In this document: piece after piece, positions 51,050-58,674 of the stretch
Layout of the letters: every line of letters starts with the position of its first letter
Position numbering within the stretch: the first letter of the stretch is position 1
Assembly: GCF_041435335.1 (NCBI RefSeq)
Contig: NZ_CP108430.1
Span: forward strand, 806,001 to 870,000
DNA: 64,000 nucleotides
Direction: 5' to 3'
From: Streptomyces sp. NBC_01283
GTDB taxonomy: Bacteria; Actinomycetota; Actinomycetes; Streptomycetales; Streptomycetaceae
Notes under the pieces: generated by a model
What the model saw: only the letters and a program-made list of their open reading frames with translations
Databases searched by the model: none
What the model was told of the DNA's origin: nothing
Position numbers and translations under genes: made by a program

Positions 51050-51205
51050 CTACCAATAGTGTTTTCGCCCGCCTACCGCGTGACCGACGGAACCCATAAT
51101 CCACAGGACCAAACCGATGACGACGAGGATGACGCCGATGGTCCACAGGATGGAGATGCCGGCCAATAGGCCGATGATGAGGAGGATGATTCCGAGTGCG
51201 ATCAT
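51050..51205 (-). CDS. DUF6131-type small membrane protein
   Basis: 51 residues. M-I-A-L-G-I-I-L-L-I-I-G-L-L-A-G-I-S is the first helix, then I-L-W-T-I-G-V-I-L-V-V-I-G-L-V-L-W and a tail ending G-G-R-K-H-Y-W. The two-helix hairpin and R-x-H-Y-W tail are typical of the DUF6131 family, which has no known role. CGGAGG lies 6 bases before the ATG, and the very AT-rich helix codons stand out. Too short for most gene callers. Confidence 0.8.
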   Translation of the reverse strand: MIALGIILLIIGLLAGISILWTIGVILVVIGLVLWIMGSVGHAVGGRKHYW

Positions 51206-51517
51206 TTGCGCCTCCGACCCTCAGAATTATTTCAAGTATGCACCCGATGAACGCCGATGACAGTTTGACGCCGGTCCCGCTGATCCCCGTGAGCGGCCGA
51301 GCAGTCGAACAGTCCGCACCGGCGCGTGATACGCACAGCAAATGTGACGGTGCGTGACGCCAGGCAACCCAATCGTGCCTCCACATCCGTGCCGATCTTG
51401 TGCATCTTTCCAGCCCCCGGCGTCGAACCCGGACGAGACCTCCCATCTTGCTGGGTTGCCGCAGCCATCGGCGTGATAACACGGAGTGATCAAATCCGAA
51501 GGAGACGACGCGACATC
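51206..51517 (+). other. Leader region of the YceI gene with a long-range stem
   Basis: GGCAACCCA (51363-51371) and TGGGTTGCC (51452-51460) are perfect 9-base inverted repeats separated by 80 bases, able to form a closed domain in the mRNA leader. The short CCGG-GAAC-type hairpin inside resembles a T-arm superficially but is not a tRNA. No coding frame is supported on either strand. Confidence 0.4.
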
Positions 51518-52171
51518 ATGGGTATCTTCAGCCGTCGCCAGACCACGACCCTCGAGCCGATATCGGCGGTCGGCCCCAGCACTTCCTTCTCGGCGACCGC
51601 CGGTGCCGAACTCGACCCGGCACTTCGTGCGCTGACCGGGGAGTGGACCATCGACCGCCCGCACAGCCGCATCGGATTCTCCGTACGGCACGCGATGGTC
51701 ACGACGGTGCGAGGTGCCTTCGGTGACTACGACAGCACGCTGTACTTCGACGGCGCCCGGCCCTCCGAGTCGCGGGCCGAGATCATCATCCGGGTCGGCA
51801 GCGTCGACACCGGCGTGGAACAGCGGGACGCGCACCTCGTCGGCGGCGACTTCTTCGACGCACGCCGCCACCCGGAGATGTCGTTCCGCAGCACCTCCAC
51901 GGTTCACGAGGGCGGGGAGTCGTTCCGCATGGCCGGGGAACTGACCATCCGCGGTGTCGCCCGCCCCGTCGAGCTGCAGCTGGACTACCTCGGTTCGGTC
52001 GTGGACCCCTTCGGCTTCGAGCGGGCCGGCTTCGACGGCACCACCACCATCGACCGCACCGACTGGGGCCTCGTCTACAACCAGCGCCTGGAAACGGGCG
52101 GCGCCATGGTGAGCGAGAAGGTACGGCTGCAGTTCGACATCTCCGCGATCCGGGCCACGCCGCCGGCGTAG
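51518..52171 (+). CDS. YceI family lipid-binding protein
   Basis: 217 residues. The lipocalin-like YceI barrel starts G-E-W-T-I-D-R-P-H-S-R-I-G-F-S-V-R-H and has H-P-E-M-S-F-R-S and G-E-L-T-I-R-G-V-A-R-P-V. Such proteins bind isoprenoids or quinone-like lipids. An N-terminal F-S-R-R-Q-T-T tail precedes the domain; there is no clear signal peptide, so it is probably cytoplasmic. GAAGGAG precedes the ATG at 51518; the frame is open to 51326 but unlike the family. Confidence 0.88.
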   Translation: MGIFSRRQTTTLEPISAVGPSTSFSATAGAELDPALRALTGEWTIDRPHSRIGFSVRHAMVTTVRGAFGDYDSTLYFDGARPSESRAEIIIRVGSVDTGVEQRDAHLVGGDFFDARRHPEMSFRSTSTVHEGGESFRMAGELTIRGVARPVELQLDYLGSVVDPFGFERAGFDGTTTIDRTDWGLVYNQRLETGGAMVSEKVRLQFDISAIRATPPA

Positions 52172-52313
52172 CGCGCGGAACCGGGTCGCGTCGGCGGCCC
52201 CACCGGTCGTGGCGCTGATGCCGAGGGAGTCCGGCGCCAGGTGGGGCATCGGCGCTGCGTCCAGTCCTGCCAAGGTGACAGGAGCACCGCAGCGCCGAAC
52301 CGCTCAAATGCGC

Positions 52314-52343
52314 TTGTCCGCCTTTGCGACTCCGCACTACCTT
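52314..52343 (+). promoter_or_regulatory. Promoter of the DinB/mycothiol-type gene
   Basis: TTGTCC (52314-52319), an 18-bp spacer and TACCTT (52338-52343) precede the GTG at 52350 by 6 bases, giving a leaderless transcript. Confidence 0.55.
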
Positions 52344-52349
52344 GGCGCC

Positions 52350-53006
52350 GTGGATCTCTTCTCGCGCTCTTGGACGGCCTTGCGCACGGCGGTCTCCGAC
52401 CTCCCCGACGAAGCCTTCACACAGCCCTCCGGCTGCACCGGCTGGCTCGTGCGGGACCTGGTGTGCCATCTGATCGTCGACGCCCAGGACGTCCTGATCA
52501 CCCTCGTGACCCCCTCCGACGCGGAGCCGACCCACGACGCGCTGACGTACTGGGACGTCAGCGCGACGCCGCCGACCGGCGAGGACCCGCTCGACGCGCT
52601 GACCGTCCGGCTGGCCGCCGCGTACGAGGAGCCCTGGCTGCTCAAGTTCCACCTCGACGACGTCGGTTCGGCCGCCGGCCGCGCCGCCGGGCTCGCCGAC
52701 CCCGCCGCCCGGGTGAGCACCCGCGACGAGGTCCTCACCACGGGCGACTACCTCACCACGTACGTCATGGAATGGACGCTGCACCACCTCGACCTGATCG
52801 CGTACCTCCCGGACGTGGCCGGGCCGCCCGCGGAAGGGCTCGCCCGCAGCCGGGACATGCTGGAGCGGATCGCCGGCGCCGTCTTCCCCGCGTCGTTCTC
52901 GGACACGCAGGCGCTGCTGGTCGGCACGGGGCGGTGCGCCCCGACCGACGCGGAGAAGACCGAACTGGGCGACCTGGCAGCGAGGCTCCCGCTCGTCCTC
53001 GGCTGA
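52350..53006 (+). CDS. Maleylpyruvate isomerase-like mycothiol-dependent DinB protein
   Basis: 218 residues, start GTG (V-D-L-F-S-R-S-W). C-T-G-W-L-V-R-D-L-V-C-H-L-I-V-D-A contains the first metal histidine, and V-M-E-W-T-L-H-H-L-D-L-I-A the E-x3-H-H pair, typical of the MDMPI N-terminal domain. Mycothiol-dependent enzymes of this group transfer or isomerise thiol conjugates. An earlier in-frame start exists upstream but has no ribosome binding site, whereas a promoter ends 6 bases before this GTG. Confidence 0.8.
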   Translation: MDLFSRSWTALRTAVSDLPDEAFTQPSGCTGWLVRDLVCHLIVDAQDVLITLVTPSDAEPTHDALTYWDVSATPPTGEDPLDALTVRLAAAYEEPWLLKFHLDDVGSAAGRAAGLADPAARVSTRDEVLTTGDYLTTYVMEWTLHHLDLIAYLPDVAGPPAEGLARSRDMLERIAGAVFPASFSDTQALLVGTGRCAPTDAEKTELGDLAARLPLVLG

Positions 53007-53058
53007 ACTTTCGCGGACAACGGTTTCTACATCGCGGCGCTCAACTCACGCTTACCCC

Positions 53059-53088
53059 TTGAGCGTTCGACCGCGACCATGCTAGAAA
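53059..53088 (+). promoter_or_regulatory. Promoter of the polysaccharide lyase gene
   Basis: TTGAGC (53059-53064), an 18-bp spacer and TAGAAA (53083-53088) form a good promoter. The start site near 53095 would give a 70-base leader with AAGGAG before the ATG. Confidence 0.6.
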
Positions 53089-53164
53089 CCGCTTACTGTC
53101 CACCTGTCGCACACGTGGACACACAGCCAAGCGAGCCCCTCCCCCCACTCGCAAGGAGCCCCAC

Positions 53165-53875
53165 ATGCGCAAGCGAACCGGCACGCTCACGGCCGCCACC
53201 TCCTCCCTCGTCCTGCTCACCGCCGCACCCGCCGACGCCTCCGTCATCTGGGACGGGGACGCATCCGGCGGGACCGGCGTGTTCTCCTCGACGCTGTGCG
53301 ACTCGCCCGGCAGCGTCTCCGCACAGGACAACGGCGACGGCCGCGGTCAGGTCTTCAAGTTCAACAAGCCGCTGGGCCTTGAGCGTTGCGAGGCCCACGG
53401 GATCAGCGTCGGCGGGTCGCGGTACACCTTCAAGAACAACTCGACGTACTGGATCGGCTGGGACACCTCCACCAACACCCCGGACGCGGGCACGATCTTC
53501 CAGTGGAAGTCGTACGGCACCAACGATCAACACCAGCAGAACTACCCGGTGTTGATGAAGGTCGAGGGCGGCGAGCTCAAGCTGTTCCACATCGAGGTCG
53601 GCGAGAAGTGGACCCTGAAGTGGTCCACGCCCGTCACGACGAGTACGTACAAGCGCATCGTGCTCGGCATCCACACCTCGTCCGACGCTTCCACCGGGTG
53701 GGTGTCGGCCTTCTACAACGGCACCAAGGTCGCCGAGTTCTCCGGCCGCACCTGGGACGACCTGGGCAATGACACCCGCTTCGGCTCCTACGGCTCCGAG
53801 GTCCAGGACAAGCGCGTCATCAACTGGATCGACGGGCTCAAGGTCGGCACGACGTACGGAGACGTGGCCGACTGA
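53165..53875 (+). CDS. Secreted heparin-lyase-like polysaccharide lyase (PF14099/PL20-type)
   Basis: 236 residues, a signal peptide of about 25 residues (A-D-A-S). The jelly-roll signature W-I-G-W-D, F-Q-W-K-S-Y, Q-N-Y-P-V-L-M-K-V and F-Y-N-G-T-K-V fits the PF14099 family that includes PL20 glucuronan lyases. It is secreted and probably cleaves uronic-acid-containing polysaccharide by beta-elimination. Substrate cannot be given. Confidence 0.83.
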   Translation: MRKRTGTLTAATSSLVLLTAAPADASVIWDGDASGGTGVFSSTLCDSPGSVSAQDNGDGRGQVFKFNKPLGLERCEAHGISVGGSRYTFKNNSTYWIGWDTSTNTPDAGTIFQWKSYGTNDQHQQNYPVLMKVEGGELKLFHIEVGEKWTLKWSTPVTTSTYKRIVLGIHTSSDASTGWVSAFYNGTKVAEFSGRTWDDLGNDTRFGSYGSEVQDKRVINWIDGLKVGTTYGDVAD

Positions 53876-53891
53876 CGCCGGCCGCCCGCCC

Positions 53892-55634
53892 TCAGCTTCG
53901 CTCGACCAGCCGGCCCTCGGACAGCTCCAGCAGCCTGTCCTGATGGTGTTCGCGCAGGGCCCGGTCGTGAGTGACCATCACGACCGGGCCCGTGAACTGC
54001 GCGACCGCCTCCTGCAGTTGCTCGACCAGCGCCAGGCTGAGGTGATTGCTGGGCTCGTCGAGCAGCAGCAGATGCGGGCGCCGCGAGAACAGCAGCGCGA
54101 GTTCGAGTCGTCGCAGCTGGCCCTCGGAAAGCCGGTTCACCGGCACATCGAACTCCGAGGCCGCGAACAGGCCGAAGCGGGTCAGCTCCCTGGCGGCGTC
54201 GTCGACGTAGACAGCGCGGTGGGCGGCGAAGGTCTCCAGCACGCCGCGCTGCTCCTGGGAGAAGTGGCTCTCCTGCGGCAAGTAACCGATGCGCAGACCC
54301 GGTTCACGTACCACCCTCCCCGCGTCGGGCTCCCGGAGACCTGCCAGTACGGACAGGAGCGTGGTCTTGCCCGCGCCGTTCGCTCCGGTGATCACATGCA
54401 GTGAACCGGGGGCGAGTTCCAGGTCCACACCCCGCACCACATCGCCGACGACAAGACCCTCGGCCCGGAGCAGCACGCCGCCTGGCGGCTCCCCACTCTC
54501 CGACGCAAGGATCGACGCCTGCTCCGACGCCTGGAACGGCGGCTGGAAGGACAGCGGCTCGGGTGGGCGGTGCACCTCCTCGTCCAGCAGCCGCGCCAGT
54601 TGCTGCCGGGCCGCGCGGGTGGCACGGGACGCGGCGGCCTGGGCACCGCCTCCGGCGAGGTTGTAGGAGAGCTTGTCGCTGTCCCGCATCGCACCGAAGG
54701 TGCGGCCGGACCTGCCGGCCCTGTCCAGCCGCCGCCGCGCCTCGGCCAGTTCCTGACGCCAGTCGCGGTACTGCTGCCACCAACGCTCCCGGGCCGCGGC
54801 GCGTTCGTCGAGGTAGTCGCGGTAACCGCCGCCGTAGCGCACGGTGGAGCCGCGTGAGCCGTCCAGGTCGACGATGCCGGTGACGGCGGTGTCCAACAGC
54901 AGCCGGTCGTGCGACGCGATCAGGCACGGCCCCTGGTACTGGGCCAGCCACTGGACGAGCCAGTCCACCGCACGGTCGTCGAGGTGGTTCGTCGGCTCGT
55001 CGAGGAGCAGCCCCGCGGGTTCGGTGAGCACCAGCTCCGCGAGCGCCAGTCGGGACCGCTCGCCTCCCGACAGCGTCTCGGTGGGGCGCCGCCGCTCCAG
55101 GCCGCCGAGGCCGAAGACGTCGAGCACCTCGCCGATACGGGCGTCGAGTTCCCAGCCTCCGCGTCGCGCGAACTCGTCCTGGAGGCGGCCGTACTCGGCG
55201 AGCACCTCGCTCAGGTCATCGTCGTCCTTGCCGGAGGACATCAACTCCTCGGCGGCTCGCATTCGTTCGGACATGTCGGCGAATTCGGCGGTCGCCCGCG
55301 CGACGACGGTCTCGATGGTCGCTCCGTCCGGGAAGCCGGGCTGCTGCGGCAGGAACCCCACCTGGCCCGCGACCGCTCGTACGACCTGGCCTCGCTGCAG
55401 CGGCAGTTCACCGGCGAGCGCGCGCAGCAACGTCGACTTGCCCCGACCGTTCTCGCCGATCAGGCCCACCCGCTCGCCCCGTGACACCTTCAGCGAGACG
55501 TCACGCAACACCATCCTGTCCCCGAGCACGCAGTGCACGTTCTCGGCGAGGAGGTGCGCGAAGCGGTGGTCACCGGCCAGGACGTCCTGCGCCCCTGGGT
55601 GCGCACCGGCGTGAGTCGTCTTCGCTTCGGGCAT
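53892..55634 (-). CDS. ABC-F ATPase (ribosome-protection type)
   Basis: 580 residues with two ATPase domains. Walker A: G-E-N-G-R-G-K-S-T and G-A-N-G-A-G-K-T-T; signatures L-S-G-G-E and L-S-E-G-Q; Walker B L-L-L-D-E-P-T-N-H and L-L-L-D-E-P-S-N-H. A charged interdomain linker (R-D-W-R-Q-E-L-A-E-A-R) lies between them. No TM domain is present, so it is an ABC-F protein, which displaces antibiotics such as macrolides from the ribosome or aids translation. AGGAG lies upstream of the ATG at 55634. It follows a cupin gene on the same strand by 68 bp and may be regulated with it. Confidence 0.92.
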   Translation of the reverse strand: MPEAKTTHAGAHPGAQDVLAGDHRFAHLLAENVHCVLGDRMVLRDVSLKVSRGERVGLIGENGRGKSTLLRALAGELPLQRGQVVRAVAGQVGFLPQQPGFPDGATIETVVARATAEFADMSERMRAAEELMSSGKDDDDLSEVLAEYGRLQDEFARRGGWELDARIGEVLDVFGLGGLERRRPTETLSGGERSRLALAELVLTEPAGLLLDEPTNHLDDRAVDWLVQWLAQYQGPCLIASHDRLLLDTAVTGIVDLDGSRGSTVRYGGGYRDYLDERAAARERWWQQYRDWRQELAEARRRLDRAGRSGRTFGAMRDSDKLSYNLAGGGAQAAASRATRAARQQLARLLDEEVHRPPEPLSFQPPFQASEQASILASESGEPPGGVLLRAEGLVVGDVVRGVDLELAPGSLHVITGANGAGKTTLLSVLAGLREPDAGRVVREPGLRIGYLPQESHFSQEQRGVLETFAAHRAVYVDDAARELTRFGLFAASEFDVPVNRLSEGQLRRLELALLFSRRPHLLLLDEPSNHLSLALVEQLQEAVAQFTGPVVMVTHDRALREHHQDRLLELSEGRLVERS

Positions 55635-55702
55635 CTTCAGGAGCTCCTGTCTGGTGGCCGAGTGGTCGTGAGCCGAGAACCGTCCGACAAAGCCGGTCTC
55701 CG

Positions 55703-56191
55703 TCAGTCGTCGGCCAACGGTGTTCCGCAGCGGGCGCAGTAGCGGGCGTCGCGTTCGGCGGCGAGCCGGCCGCATGCGGGGCAGACGCGGCCGAGCAGGC
55801 AGACCGGTTCGCCCGCCTCGGACCCGTCGGCCGAGCCCGCGGCGAGGACCGGGCGGCGGCGGTGGGCGGTCGTGTAGACGAGCCCTTCCTCCCCCGCGTC
55901 CACGCAGCGGGTGATGCCCGCGGGAAGCCAGGCGAGGGCGCCGGGCGCGAGCCGCCAGGCCGCGTCGGGGGTGCGGAGTTCACCGGTGCCGGTCAGCACG
56001 GTGAACAGGACCCCCCACTGTTCCTCCGTGTGCTCGCCGATGCTCGCGCCCGGGGCCAGCCGGACGACATCGGCGTCCAGCTCCCTCGTACGGTCGCCGA
56101 GCGACCACAGGACGCTGATCGGCCCTCGCCCGACGGCCGCGGTCTCTTCCGGTCCGACGAACACCGGAGCGGCGGGGACGGGCGTGCTCAT
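55703..56191 (-). CDS. Cupin domain protein with C-terminal zinc ribbon
   Basis: 162 residues. The cupin core is G-A-S-I-G-E-H-T-E-E-Q-W-G and L-T-G-T-G-E-L-R-T. After a Ser/Gly linker it ends with V-C-P-A-C-G-R-L-A and Y-C-A-R-C-G-T-P-L, a four-cysteine zinc ribbon. I do not recall a named family with this order. A zinc-bound ligand sensor or a ribosome/RNA-binding module are both possible. It lies directly upstream of the ABC-F gene and may act with it. Confidence 0.75.
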   Translation of the reverse strand: MSTPVPAAPVFVGPEETAAVGRGPISVLWSLGDRTRELDADVVRLAPGASIGEHTEEQWGVLFTVLTGTGELRTPDAAWRLAPGALAWLPAGITRCVDAGEEGLVYTTAHRRRPVLAAGSADGSEAGEPVCLLGRVCPACGRLAAERDARYCARCGTPLADD

Positions 56192-56212
56192 AGAACTCCA
56201 GTCAGCGACTCA

Positions 56213-56237
56213 CGTATCTCGTATCCCGTATCTCGTA
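56213..56237. repeat. Direct repeat CGTATCTCGTA
   Basis: Two exact copies of the 11-mer CGTATCTCGTA (56213-56223 and 56227-56237) lie between the cupin start and the tRNA-like element. Confidence 0.6.
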
Positions 56238-56248
56238 CGGATCGGCTG

Positions 56249-56368
56249 CGGCGTCGGCGGGATTCGAACCCGCGGACAGGGAAGGGCAAGGCCCGCCCGG
56301 CTCCCGTCAGTCGGCGTGCGAGGGGCTTCCCGCACGCCGATCGCAATGGGCCGCTCTGCCACGGCGCC
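56249..56368 (-). tRNA. Noncanonical serine-tRNA-like element, 120 nt
   Basis: Read on the minus strand, the ends match a tRNA. The acceptor GGCGCCG pairs with CGACGCC (one C-A mismatch at position 5-68), followed by G as discriminator as in tRNA-Ser. The D-arm T-G-GCA-loop-TGC has GG in the loop; the T-arm GCGGG-TTCGAAT-CCCGC is perfect. The anticodon arm is wrong: TCGGCGTGCG and CGCACGCCGA form a 10-bp stem around GGAAGCCCCT, so no 7-base anticodon loop exists. The variable arm is unusually long (stem GACGGGA with TCCC-T-GTC, then GGGC-GCCC). Type-II shape plus G73 fits SerRS recognition, which ignores the anticodon. It may be a functional unusual tRNA, a tRNA-like RNA, or a pseudo-tRNA. 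Confidence 0.55.
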
Positions 56369-56375
56369 GCAACCT

Positions 56376-56395
56376 GCGGGATCGCGCGATCCCGC
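56376..56395. repeat. 20-bp perfect palindrome beside the tRNA-like element
   Basis: GCGGGATCGCGCGATCCCGC is fully self-complementary and lies 7 bases upstream of the tRNA-like acceptor stem. Chance occurrence is low. It could be an operator, an attachment core or the base of an RNA hairpin (loop GCGC) in the primary transcript. Confidence 0.8.
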
Positions 56396-56460
56396 TCCGC
56401 CGAGAATATGGACATCGCCCGGCGGAGGCGAGTTCATTTCACCGCGGACCGAAGGCCCGG

Positions 56461-56480
56461 GGCCACCGCGAGCGGTGGCC
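56461..56480 (-). terminator. Terminator of the SDR gene
   Basis: GGCCACCG (56461-56468), a CGAG loop and CGGTGGCC (56473-56480) form an 8-bp hairpin 3 bases past the SDR stop. Confidence 0.75.
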
Positions 56481-56483
56481 GTG

Positions 56484-57248
56484 TCAGGGGCGCGGCCCGA
56501 GGAACAGGCCGCCGCTCGCGTCGATGACCTGGCCGGTGATCCAGCGCGCCTCGTCGGAGGCGAGGAACGCGACGACGTCGGCGATGTCGTCGGGCCCGCC
56601 GAGACGGCCAAGGGCCGTCCCCGCGGTGATGAACTCGGCCAGGCCCGGCGCCGCGAAGGCCGCTTCGTTGGTCGCCGTCCTAGTGGCGCCGGGAGCAACC
56701 GCGTTCACCGTGATGCCCCGGGGGCCGAGCTCGTCGGCCAGGGTCATGCTCATCGTCTCGATCGCGCCCTTCGTCATGGCGAAGGACGTCTGGGTGGGGA
56801 AGGCGCTCCGGGCCGCCACGGACGACATCGTGATGATGCGGCCGCCGTCCCGGAGCACGGGCAGGGCGCGCCGGATGATGAAGTACGGCGCACGGACGTT
56901 CACCGCGAACAGGCGGTCGAACTCCGCGCGTGTCGTGACGCCGAGCGGACCGGCGGGCGGGGCCGCCGCGTTGTTGACGAGGATGTCGAGCGGCCGCCCC
57001 ACCAGGCCCGCCTCGACTCCCGCGAAGAGCGTGTCGACGTCGTCGTCCGCGCCCAGTCGCGCCCTGACGGCGAACGCGGTGCCCCCGGCGCGCTCGATCT
57101 CCTTGACCGTGGCCGCCGCCCCGTCCTCGTCCGAGCCGAAGTGCACGACGACCGTCGCCCCCTTGGCCGCCAGCCGCGTGGCGATGGCCTGCCCGATACC
57201 GCGCGAGGCTCCGGTCACCAGGGCCGTCCTGCCAGTCAGATCACTCAT
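56484..57248 (-). CDS. SDR family oxidoreductase with Tyr-to-Phe substitution
   Basis: 254 residues. T-G-A-S-R-G-I-G (12-19) binds NAD(P) and N-N-A-A (92-95) is typical. The catalytic Ser is in M-S-S-V (142/143), and the Y-x3-K motif reads F156-A-M-T-K160, with TTC in place of TAC, so the proton-donating tyrosine is missing. The fold is intact (N-V-R-A, P-G-A-T-R-T). It is either a weak or inactive variant, or uses another residue. The ATG at 57248 is taken; it faces a TetR gene across a perfect operator. Confidence 0.82.
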   Translation of the reverse strand: MSDLTGRTALVTGASRGIGQAIATRLAAKGATVVVHFGSDEDGAAATVKEIERAGGTAFAVRARLGADDDVDTLFAGVEAGLVGRPLDILVNNAAAPPAGPLGVTTRAEFDRLFAVNVRAPYFIIRRALPVLRDGGRIITMSSVAARSAFPTQTSFAMTKGAIETMSMTLADELGPRGITVNAVAPGATRTATNEAAFAAPGLAEFITAGTALGRLGGPDDIADVVAFLASDEARWITGQVIDASGGLFLGPRP

Positions 57249-57269
57249 GTCCGCCACCCCTCGATGCGA

Positions 57270-57309
57270 GTGACTACCAATTTGGTAGTCACTACCACTA
57301 CGGTAGGGT
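57270..57309. promoter_or_regulatory. TetR operator and promoter
   Basis: Arms GTGACTACCAA (57270-57280) and TTGGTAGTCAC (57282-57292) form a perfect 23-bp dyad with one central base. A weaker copy CTACC-N5-GGTAG follows (57292-57306). TTGGTA (57282-57287), a 16-bp spacer and TAGGGT (57304-57309) form a promoter for the TetR gene, 7 bases before its ATG. Confidence 0.75.
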
Positions 57310-57316
57310 CTACCAC

Positions 57317-57976
57317 ATGCCCGACCACCACTCAACACTCCGCGCACAGAGGCGAATCGAGACGCAGCGCACGATTCAGGCGCATGCGGTACGGCTGTTC
57401 ACCGAGCGGGGGTACGACGCCACGACCGTGACCGATGTCGCCGAGGCCGCGGGTGTGTCGCCCATGACCGTCTACCGGCACTTCCCCACCAAGGAAGATC
57501 TCGTGCTCCTTGAGCAGCACAGCCGCCTCGTCGCCGAGCGGATCGCCGCGTCGACGGCCGCGCAGCCTCTGGTCCGCCGTATCGGCAGGGCGCTCGTCGA
57601 CTCGGCCTCGGCGATGACCGGTGGCGCCAAGGGAGAGCAACTGACGGCGGACGAGCGGTTCCTGCTTGCCCAGCTCCGGCTCATGATCTCGACGCCGGCT
57701 TTGCGGGCCAAGCACCTGGACAGTCAGTACGCCCTGCAGCAGGCGATCGTCGACGGCCTCGGGGACGAAGCCGCCGAGGGCGGCGCGGCGTTCCGGGCCC
57801 AGGCGGCGGCCAGTGCCTGCCTGGGCGCCATGCACACGGCATTGGTCCGCTGGGCCCAGGACGACGGGCGCTCCGCGCTGCCGGACCTGATCGCGCAGGC
57901 GCTGGCCGCCGCGTTCGGCGAGACCATGATCGACAGCGAATCGGCCGGGGGCGACACCCCCTCGCCTGCAACCTGA
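57317..57976 (+). CDS. TetR family regulator of the divergent SDR gene
   Basis: 219 residues. HTH: A-H-A-V-R-L-F-T-E-R-G-Y-D-A-T-T-V and V-A-E-A-A-G-V-S-P-M-T-V, then Y-R-H-F-P-T-K-E-D. It should bind the 23-bp dyad 25-47 bp upstream, repressing itself and the SDR gene. Ligand unknown. Likely leaderless. Confidence 0.9.
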   Translation: MPDHHSTLRAQRRIETQRTIQAHAVRLFTERGYDATTVTDVAEAAGVSPMTVYRHFPTKEDLVLLEQHSRLVAERIAASTAAQPLVRRIGRALVDSASAMTGGAKGEQLTADERFLLAQLRLMISTPALRAKHLDSQYALQQAIVDGLGDEAAEGGAAFRAQAAASACLGAMHTALVRWAQDDGRSALPDLIAQALAAAFGETMIDSESAGGDTPSPAT

Positions 57977-58064
57977 ACCGCCCGCCCGGAACGCACCATT
58001 GACCCACGTAGGCCAACGGGACCCCGCCCGGCCATCGAAGATCATCGGGTGCAGAATGACCCGT

Positions 58065-58673
58065 ATGTCGATGACGAATACTCCCAAGAAGGCCACGATC
58101 GACGATGCTTCGCAGATCGGCCGCACCCTGGCCCGTGCCTTCGCGGACGACCCGATGATGCGCTGGTTCTTCCCCGCCGACGCCACCCGCGAGGCGGGGC
58201 TCGCCCGCTACTTCGCCACTCTCTTCACCCGGCAGTACGTCCACCACGGCGTCTGCGAGCACACCGCGGCGGCGGCCGCCTACTGGGTGCCGCCGGGCGC
58301 CCAGGACAAGGCCGTTCCCGACGCGGAGACCATCGCGGAGCTCGGGGAGATACTCGGCGACCGGGCCCCGCTGTTCCAGGAGGCCACCACCGCGGCCGCC
58401 GCGCACGGCCCCCAGGAGCCGCACTGGTACCTGGCCGTGGTCGGCGCGGACCCCGCCGCCCAGGGCCAGGGGCACGGAGCGGCCCTCCTGCGCTCGGGCC
58501 TCGCCAAGGCCGACGCGGACGGCCTGCCCGTCTACCTGGAATCCTCCAAGCCCGCGAACCTGCCCGTGTACGAGCACTTCGGCTTCGAGGTGCTCGGCGA
58601 GGCGCAACTGCCCGGCGGCGGGCCGACCTTGTGGCCGATGCGCCGCGAGCCCCGCGGTACGGCCCGCGCCTGA
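58065..58673 (+). CDS. GNAT N-acetyltransferase
   Basis: 202 residues. A-T-I-D-D-A-S-Q-I-G-R-T-L-A-R-A-F opens the GNAT fold. W-Y-L-A-V-V-G-A-D-P-A-A-Q-G-Q-G-H-G is the acetyl-CoA loop and V-Y-E-H-F-G-F-E-V-L the last strand. The start at 58065 is preferred because CAGAAT (58052-58057) lies 7 bases upstream as a -10; ATG at 58056 and 58071 are alternatives. It probably acetylates a small amine or drug. It is convergent with the methyltransferase, 1 bp apart. Confidence 0.85.
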   Translation: MSMTNTPKKATIDDASQIGRTLARAFADDPMMRWFFPADATREAGLARYFATLFTRQYVHHGVCEHTAAAAAYWVPPGAQDKAVPDAETIAELGEILGDRAPLFQEATTAAAAHGPQEPHWYLAVVGADPAAQGQGHGAALLRSGLAKADADGLPVYLESSKPANLPVYEHFGFEVLGEAQLPGGGPTLWPMRREPRGTARA

Positions 58674-58674
58674 G

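Noticed and set aside
51232..51468. A minus-strand frame and a T-arm-like GGGTTCGA stretch read as a tRNA near 51.42 kb
   Set aside because: The stem around TTCGA pairs at only four positions with an 8-base loop, and no acceptor or D-arm can be built.
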